The notes under the pieces were generated by a model. The model made no database searches. It was given only the letters and a program-made list of their open reading frames with translations, and was not told the DNA's origin. This document shows, piece by piece, positions 59,984 through 64,000 of a stretch of 64,000 nt of DNA (within the stretch, counting starts at the first letter, position 1; each line of letters opens with the position of its first letter). The translations under genes and the position numbers were made by a program. Source of the stretch: Ruminococcus sp. AF31-8BH (GTDB lineage Bacteria > Bacillota > Clostridia > Lachnospirales > Lachnospiraceae); assembly GCF_003460605.1 (NCBI RefSeq), contig NZ_QTVN01000001.1:62001-126000 (forward strand), given 5' to 3'.

Positions 59984-60072
59984 ATTATAGCCAACCGCTT
60001 TTCCAATGATTTTTAACTCGTTTTTGTACACTTTTCCAACACTTTTTGATGTGTATCTGTACACTTTTCCAA
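59984..60072 (-). promoter_or_regulatory. SGNH promoter with 33-bp repeats and phased A-tracts
   Basis: -10 TATAAT (59989-59984) with extended GGC. Upstream on the plus strand CTTTTCCAA occurs at 59998, 60031 and 60064, exactly 33 bp apart, and TGTACACTTTTCCAA twice. T-tracts of 4-5 bases lie at about 60000, 60012, 60023, 60034, 60045 and 60066, an ~11-bp phase expected to bend DNA. A second reading is a triple operator. Confidence 0.5.
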
Positions 60073-60090
60073 TTTTATTAACACTCAATA

Positions 60091-60122
60091 AAAAAATCCC
60101 CCAGAGTCATCCAGAGGATTTT
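60091..60122 (-). terminator. Terminator of LytTR pair 3
   Basis: AAAATCC/GGATTTT stem with inner U-G and C-G pairs, followed on the minus strand by a T-run (GGGATTTTTTT). It is 12 bases past the kinase stop. Confidence 0.65.
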
Positions 60123-60134
60123 AACTGTTGAATT

Positions 60135-61418
60135 TTAAAAATATTGCCCTGTGGGAAACAGCATGCTTACAACAAACAGGTTTCCCTCCTCGGAAATTCG
60201 GAGGTTTCCGTTGTATTTTTCCACAATGTACTGCATGCTTTTGGTTCCATAGCCATGAAATGCGGCGTCTTTTTTGGAGGACGCTACGGGCAAGCCTTCA
60301 GGGGAAAGTTCGGGGAAATGAGAGCAGTAGTTTTCAATTCTTACGCTGACGAAGCTGCCTTTTTGAAATACTTTCAGGAATATGTACCGCTTCTCTACAG
60401 CTTCTTTTCGCTCGTGTTCGATGGCATTGTCCAGGCCGTTTCCAAACAAGGAGGCCACATCAAGAGTCTTCATAAAATTTAAGGCTTCCCCGTCAACCAT
60501 GCAGGTAAAGGAAATTTTCTCCCGCTGGCACAGAAGCTTTTTCTCTGTCAGTACCACATCCAGTGCTGCATTTTCTGTCTGGAATGTACTTTCATAGGCT
60601 TCCACTTTGGTCAGTACCTTCTCCAGTTCTTCTGTTTCCGAATTTTCCAGGCGCTGGATTTTGTGAATGTAATGTTTCAAATCGTGGGCGTTTCTGTTTA
60701 CAAATTCCACGTTGCTTCTGGTCATCTCAAACTGCTTTTTCTCCAATTCCAGAAGCTGGCGGAGCTTTTCATTGTCTGCATTTCTTGTGCGAAGCTCCAC
60801 AAATCCAAGGGCGACGCCAAGCCCCAGAATATCGCAAAGAATCAGCGGCGGATATACTACCCAGACATCCCGTATTCCATACATCCAGAATAAATAGTGC
60901 AGGAAAAATACAAAAATACCAACTGCGATCAGCCAGATCCATGCCGTATTGCTCAGCATATTTTCCAGCCTTTCCTTTGCAAATCTCTTTATGATCAGGA
61001 AATAGAAAACACTATAGATCAGCAGCATTAAAATTACCGAAAGTGAAAACTGTACTGTTACAGGTGCTCCGTAAAATATTGAATAAAAAATAACATTATA
61101 CACGTTGGAGGACAGATTCTGGATAAATAAAGCCAGCATGCAGCTATACAATATTTCCTGGGAATCTGCAGCCAGGCAGAATTGCCAGAAGCCAAGACTG
61201 AGAAAGAATACGGTAAAGGAAAATACTCCTGAAACATAATTGCTGATTATATTCGGCAGCACAACAGAAAGCAGCAGAAAAATCATCCCACTGGTCAATG
61301 CCCGTAATAGAAAATTCTTTTTCTTTGGCAAATATCTTGTACAAAGGACTTCCGCGAAAAAAATCTGGAAAATATATCCATGCGCCTGGGTAATCCTAAA
61401 CAAATCCATTTTTTCCAT
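60135..61418 (-). CDS. AgrC-like GHKL sensor kinase (pair 3)
   Basis: About 427-residue kinase with six to seven helices in the first ~205 residues, then RTRNADNEKLRQLLELEKKQ coiled coil. The His box is VNRNAHDLKHYIHKIQR, N-box VASLFGNGLDNAIEH and glycines AFHGYGTKSMQYIVEKY. Start 61418 has GGAGCAATAAC before it; ATG 61436 is an alternative. It follows its regulator after about 58 bases and precedes the SGNH gene. Ligand unknown. Confidence 0.86.
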   Translation of the reverse strand: MEKMDLFRITQAHGYIFQIFFAEVLCTRYLPKKKNFLLRALTSGMIFLLLSVVLPNIISNYVSGVFSFTVFFLSLGFWQFCLAADSQEILYSCMLALFIQNLSSNVYNVIFYSIFYGAPVTVQFSLSVILMLLIYSVFYFLIIKRFAKERLENMLSNTAWIWLIAVGIFVFFLHYLFWMYGIRDVWVVYPPLILCDILGLGVALGFVELRTRNADNEKLRQLLELEKKQFEMTRSNVEFVNRNAHDLKHYIHKIQRLENSETEELEKVLTKVEAYESTFQTENAALDVVLTEKKLLCQREKISFTCMVDGEALNFMKTLDVASLFGNGLDNAIEHERKEAVEKRYIFLKVFQKGSFVSVRIENYCSHFPELSPEGLPVASSKKDAAFHGYGTKSMQYIVEKYNGNLRISEEGNLFVVSMLFPTGQYF

Positions 61419-61476
61419 GTTATTGCTCCATGTCATTCTTATTGTTCCATAGCATTATCCACTTCATTGCTCTGCA

Positions 61477-62172
61477 TCATTGTCCCATCTGCAAGGTCAG
61501 CCTGTCCAGGAATTCCTTTTTATATTTCTGGGAAAGAACGAAAGTCTGACCTGCTGCTTTGATTTCGTTTCCCTTCCATTCATCCACCATGGAAAGGTTC
61601 ACCAGAATGGAACTGTTTACCAGCGCAAAATGACTTGCCAGAAAATATTCCTGAATCTCTTTCATCGTTCCCCGCATTTTGTAAACATCTCCGTGAACAT
61701 GAAATTCCAGATAATGCTTGTTGCTTTCTATATATGTGATCTGCCCCGGAGAAACCTTCTTCGCTCCGTTTGGGATCTTAATATAGTAGGCTTCACTCCG
61801 GTCAATATGAGACAGAGCTTTTTCAAATTTGATGCAGAACAGCTCATAAGCCAATGGTTTCACAAGAAAATCGAAGGCATTCACTTCATAGCCCTTCAAC
61901 GCATACTGCGCCATGCTTGTGATAAAGATAAGGCAGGTGTTGTCCCCTCTTTTCCGCAATGCGGCAGCTGTTTCCAGACCATCCATATGAGGCATTGCAA
62001 TATCCATAAAAATCAGGTCGCAATCTCCCTTATAGTCATCCAGAAAATTCATACCGTTCTGAAATACCGTAATTTTGTACTGCGCTTCCTGTTCTTTTCC
62101 GTATTGTTCTATATATTGTAAAAGCTGTTTCTGATACTCCTGGTCGTCTTCTACTACAGCAATTGATATCAT
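61477..62172 (-). CDS. LytTR-type response regulator (pair 3)
   Basis: 231-residue regulator: receiver with VVEDDQEYQKQLL and Asp in LIFMDIAMPHMDG, then a LytTR domain (YYIKIPNGAKKVSPGQITYIESNKH, SILVNLSMVDEWKGNEIKAAG). GGAGG precedes the start at a rather long 11 bases. It lies between the GH2 gene and the SGNH/GH3 group, so it may control either. Confidence 0.9.
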   Translation of the reverse strand: MISIAVVEDDQEYQKQLLQYIEQYGKEQEAQYKITVFQNGMNFLDDYKGDCDLIFMDIAMPHMDGLETAAALRKRGDNTCLIFITSMAQYALKGYEVNAFDFLVKPLAYELFCIKFEKALSHIDRSEAYYIKIPNGAKKVSPGQITYIESNKHYLEFHVHGDVYKMRGTMKEIQEYFLASHFALVNSSILVNLSMVDEWKGNEIKAAGQTFVLSQKYKKEFLDRLTLQMGQ

Positions 62173-62237
62173 AGGGCAAGGTTCCTCCAGCTAGAGCGTG
62201 TTTGAAAAAGGCTTTTCTATATCTCTTTGTAATGCAC

Positions 62238-62278
62238 AACAAGATATTCCAGCAAAGAAGCAGCCAGAATATCTTGTT
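62238..62278 (-). terminator. Perfect 12-bp hairpin after the GH2 gene
   Basis: AACAAGATATTC (62238-62249) and GAATATCTTGTT (62267-62278), 17-base loop. It lies 120 bases past the GH2 stop and inside the leader of the pair 3 regulator. Little T-run follows, so it may be a weak terminator or a leader structure. Confidence 0.45.
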
Positions 62279-62397
62279 CTTATTCATCTCTTGCAGCTAT
62301 TCCTCCTTTTTGAGTGTCAGAATATCTGCATCTCTTTTTAATTATACAGGCATCACTGCCTATTATCCAGAACATATTGCAAAAAACGATAAATTAT

Positions 62398-64000
62398 TTA
62401 TCCAAGAATCTCCACCTCAGCCACTGCTTCGCCAAGGTCAGACTGTGCTTTTACAACTACTTTGCCAGCGCCGGATTGTGGACGAATGATAGCAAGGGCT
62501 TCGCCGTAGTAGGTGTCGGTTTCGGCGCTCTGGTAGCTTTCCGGATAGTATGGGCAGGCGCTGCCGAAGGCGAGGAGTTCGCCGCCTTCTACATCAAGCT
62601 TGATTCTGCCTCTTTCCAGTGGCTTGGTCTCACCGTTTTCGTCGGTGTAGCGCATTCTAACGTAGCAGAGATCGGTATCTGCATTCACGCGGGTAAGCTC
62701 TGGTTCTGCGCGAAGGACGGTTTCTTTTCCTGCTGTTTTCAGGGATTTCTCTGCAATTACATTGTCGTTTGCATCATAGGCAACTGCCTTGATTTCTCCG
62801 TTGTGATAGGTGGTATCAAAGAATACCTTGCAGTCGTTTTTCGGCTTCTTCGTTCCTACACACTCTCCGTTTACGTAAAGCTTTACGTGGTCTGCGCGGG
62901 TATAAACCTCAACTTTCGCTGCATTTCCGTCACAGCTATCCCAGGACCAGCTTTCCATGGCATTGGTCATTTTCCATGCGGATGGGGAGTGCGCATCTTT
63001 GGTGTGGTCAATCGGAACTACTGCAATTGCCAGGTCTTCCAGTTCGAAAGCCACTCTTGTATAAGTCATCTCGCCAAGAGGCTTTCCAGTAAGGTCGATT
63101 CTTCCGGAACCAGCGCTTACCCAGCCGCAGCCGCCATCAAAACGCGGTGCATAATCCTTGTACTCCCAGGCTCCGATTCCAACCTCTCCAAGATAATCCT
63201 GCGCTGCCCAGACAAAATCACCGATAATACGTTTGTCCCTTTTTGCTTCCTGCATAAATTGATAAGCATCTGCACAGAAGGTCTCGCTTCCCAGAATCAT
63301 TCTCTTCGGATATTTCTTCAGGTCATGACGGTAACGCTTGATTCCATAGTTGTATCCGGCCACATCCATGTTTGCGTAAGCATCTCGTGTTTTTACATCA
63401 CAAGGATAAAGAGTTGCCCCTGTTTTCATAAATCCGGCGCCAAAAATTCCGGCAACTGTGTTATAGAATTCACTTCCCACAGCCTTTTTCTTCTTGGCAT
63501 TTTCCGCAGCTTCGTCTGCCTTTTTGTCACTGTAAACTCCAAAGCCCATAGAGCTTAAGAAGTTAAAGAAAATGTTGATTCCGCAGCTTACCGGGCGGGT
63601 GGAATCCAGCTCATGAAGTCTGTCTGTAAGGGATTTTGTAAGGGCAATTCCCTTTTTCTGAGCGGTTTCAGATACTTCATTTCCAGTGGAATACATAATC
63701 ACAGACGGGTGGTTATAGTCCTTATCCACCATATCCTTCAGGTCTTTTCTGTAGTTATCCAGGATCTCATCTGCGTAGTCATATTTGGTTTTGTGGATGT
63801 ACCAGCCGTCAATATACTCGTCCATTACCAGCATTCCCATCTCATCACAGGCACGAAGAAGCGCCTTGGAGCACGGGTTGTGAGCAGAACGGATTGCATT
63901 GTAGCCGGCATCCAGAAGAAGACGTACTTTACGGTGCTCTGCAAATTCGTAAGCGCAGGCACCAAGAAGTCCGTTGTCGTGATGGATACAGCCGCCTTTA
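62398..64000 (-). CDS. GH2-family beta-galactosidase/glucuronidase-type enzyme (C-terminal part)
   Basis: 533 residues are visible; the 5' end lies right of the window. The frame enters with GGCIHHDNGLLGA and NAIRSAHNP, conserved in the GH2 barrel. The acid/base is Glu in YSTGNEVS and the nucleophile is probably Glu in ILGSETFCADAY. After the barrel come DYLGEVGIGAWEYKDYAPR, a DUF4982-like beta domain (VEVYTRADHVKLYVNGECVG) and a C-terminal Ig-like domain (LRAEPELTRVNADTDLCYVRM). No signal can be judged. It extends the glycan-degrading cluster beside LytTR pair 3. Confidence 0.88.
   Translation of the reverse strand, partial: KGGCIHHDNGLLGACAYEFAEHRKVRLLLDAGYNAIRSAHNPCSKALLRACDEMGMLVMDEYIDGWYIHKTKYDYADEILDNYRKDLKDMVDKDYNHPSVIMYSTGNEVSETAQKKGIALTKSLTDRLHELDSTRPVSCGINIFFNFLSSMGFGVYSDKKADEAAENAKKKKAVGSEFYNTVAGIFGAGFMKTGATLYPCDVKTRDAYANMDVAGYNYGIKRYRHDLKKYPKRMILGSETFCADAYQFMQEAKRDKRIIGDFVWAAQDYLGEVGIGAWEYKDYAPRFDGGCGWVSAGSGRIDLTGKPLGEMTYTRVAFELEDLAIAVVPIDHTKDAHSPSAWKMTNAMESWSWDSCDGNAAKVEVYTRADHVKLYVNGECVGTKKPKNDCKVFFDTTYHNGEIKAVAYDANDNVIAEKSLKTAGKETVLRAEPELTRVNADTDLCYVRMRYTDENGETKPLERGRIKLDVEGGELLAFGSACPYYPESYQSAETDTYYGEALAIIRPQSGAGKVVVKAQSDLGEAVAEVEILG

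Noticed and set aside
62036..62287. Short hydrophobic ORF (MNKNKIFWLLLCWN...) in the leader of LytTR pair 3, considered as a signal-peptide gene
   Set aside because: The only good ribosome site is 14 bases from its ATG, it contains a perfect hairpin, and it runs 137 bases into the regulator gene in another frame. It lacks AgrD features, but the first 45 codons could be rechecked.
62314..63558. 414-codon plus-strand frame opposite the GH2 gene
   Set aside because: Composition is that of an antisense shadow; the GH2 frame carries catalytic motifs.

Overview
The window reads as chromosome of a gut Firmicute, most likely a Lachnospiraceae member (Blautia/Mediterraneibacter/Ruminococcus-like). 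This is an inference from AGGAGG-type ribosome sites, many secreted or membrane-anchored plant-glycan hydrolases with acidic, low-complexity N-termini, orphan GHKL/LytTR and YesM/YesN two-component pairs, an Rpn-family nuclease, and a Tn916-family conjugative element carrying erm(B). No rRNA, tRNA or CRISPR array was seen.

Region 1 (1-10.2 kb): a secreted GH43 enzyme with a CBM6-like tail, then a divergent YesM kinase / YesN AraC-type regulator / sugar-binding lipoprotein set (no permeases present), a DUF2798 membrane protein behind a possible attenuator, and an oppositely oriented pair of an alpha/beta-hydrolase lipoprotein and a GH106-like protein that has lost its central catalytic part. 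Region 2 (10.2-22.0 kb): GHKL/LytTR pair 1, an Rpn nuclease, an ECF-like sigma factor with a DUF4179 partner, a small alarmone synthetase, a large GH78 rhamnosidase, and a three-gene DUF3990/DUF3791 module resembling a toxin system. Region 3 (22.07-47.57 kb): a complete Tn916-like integrative conjugative element with terminal inverted repeats, integrase arm sites, an LPXTG-type surface protein, the full conjugation set (YdcP x2, FtsK/TcpA, MobT, TcpD, TcpE, VirB4, VirB6-like, CwlT, TcpC), two ArdA proteins, sigma/orf8, Xis and Int. Cargo sits where Tn916 carries tet(M): a small regulator operon, a BceAB-type transporter cut short by an erm(B) segment, a topoisomerase III remnant and an IS200/IS605 element. 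Region 4 (47.6-64.0 kb): two domain-permuted GH3 beta-glucosidases, each with a membrane segment at both ends, two more GHKL/LytTR pairs, a secreted protein made of three near-identical 95-residue repeats, a 4-TM protein, an SGNH esterase and the C-terminal part of a GH2 enzyme.

The most interesting signal is regulatory. Upstream of several glycosidase genes are direct repeats whose starts lie exactly 21 bp apart, the spacing known for LytTR-domain regulators, at a nearly fixed distance (31-32 bp) from a -10 box. Two classes are visible. Class A (ACCRATCAT-N12-ACGGTYCAT, then N10, TTGCNA, N16, TATAAT) precedes both GH3 genes. Class B (CANTTTGCG repeats) precedes GH78, GH3 no. 2, probably LytTR pair 1 itself, and a gene off the left edge. 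With three LytTR pairs interleaved among the hydrolases and no AgrB/AgrD peptide genes, this suggests a LytTR-controlled glycan-use regulon in which the AgrC-like kinases may sense something other than a classical cyclic peptide.
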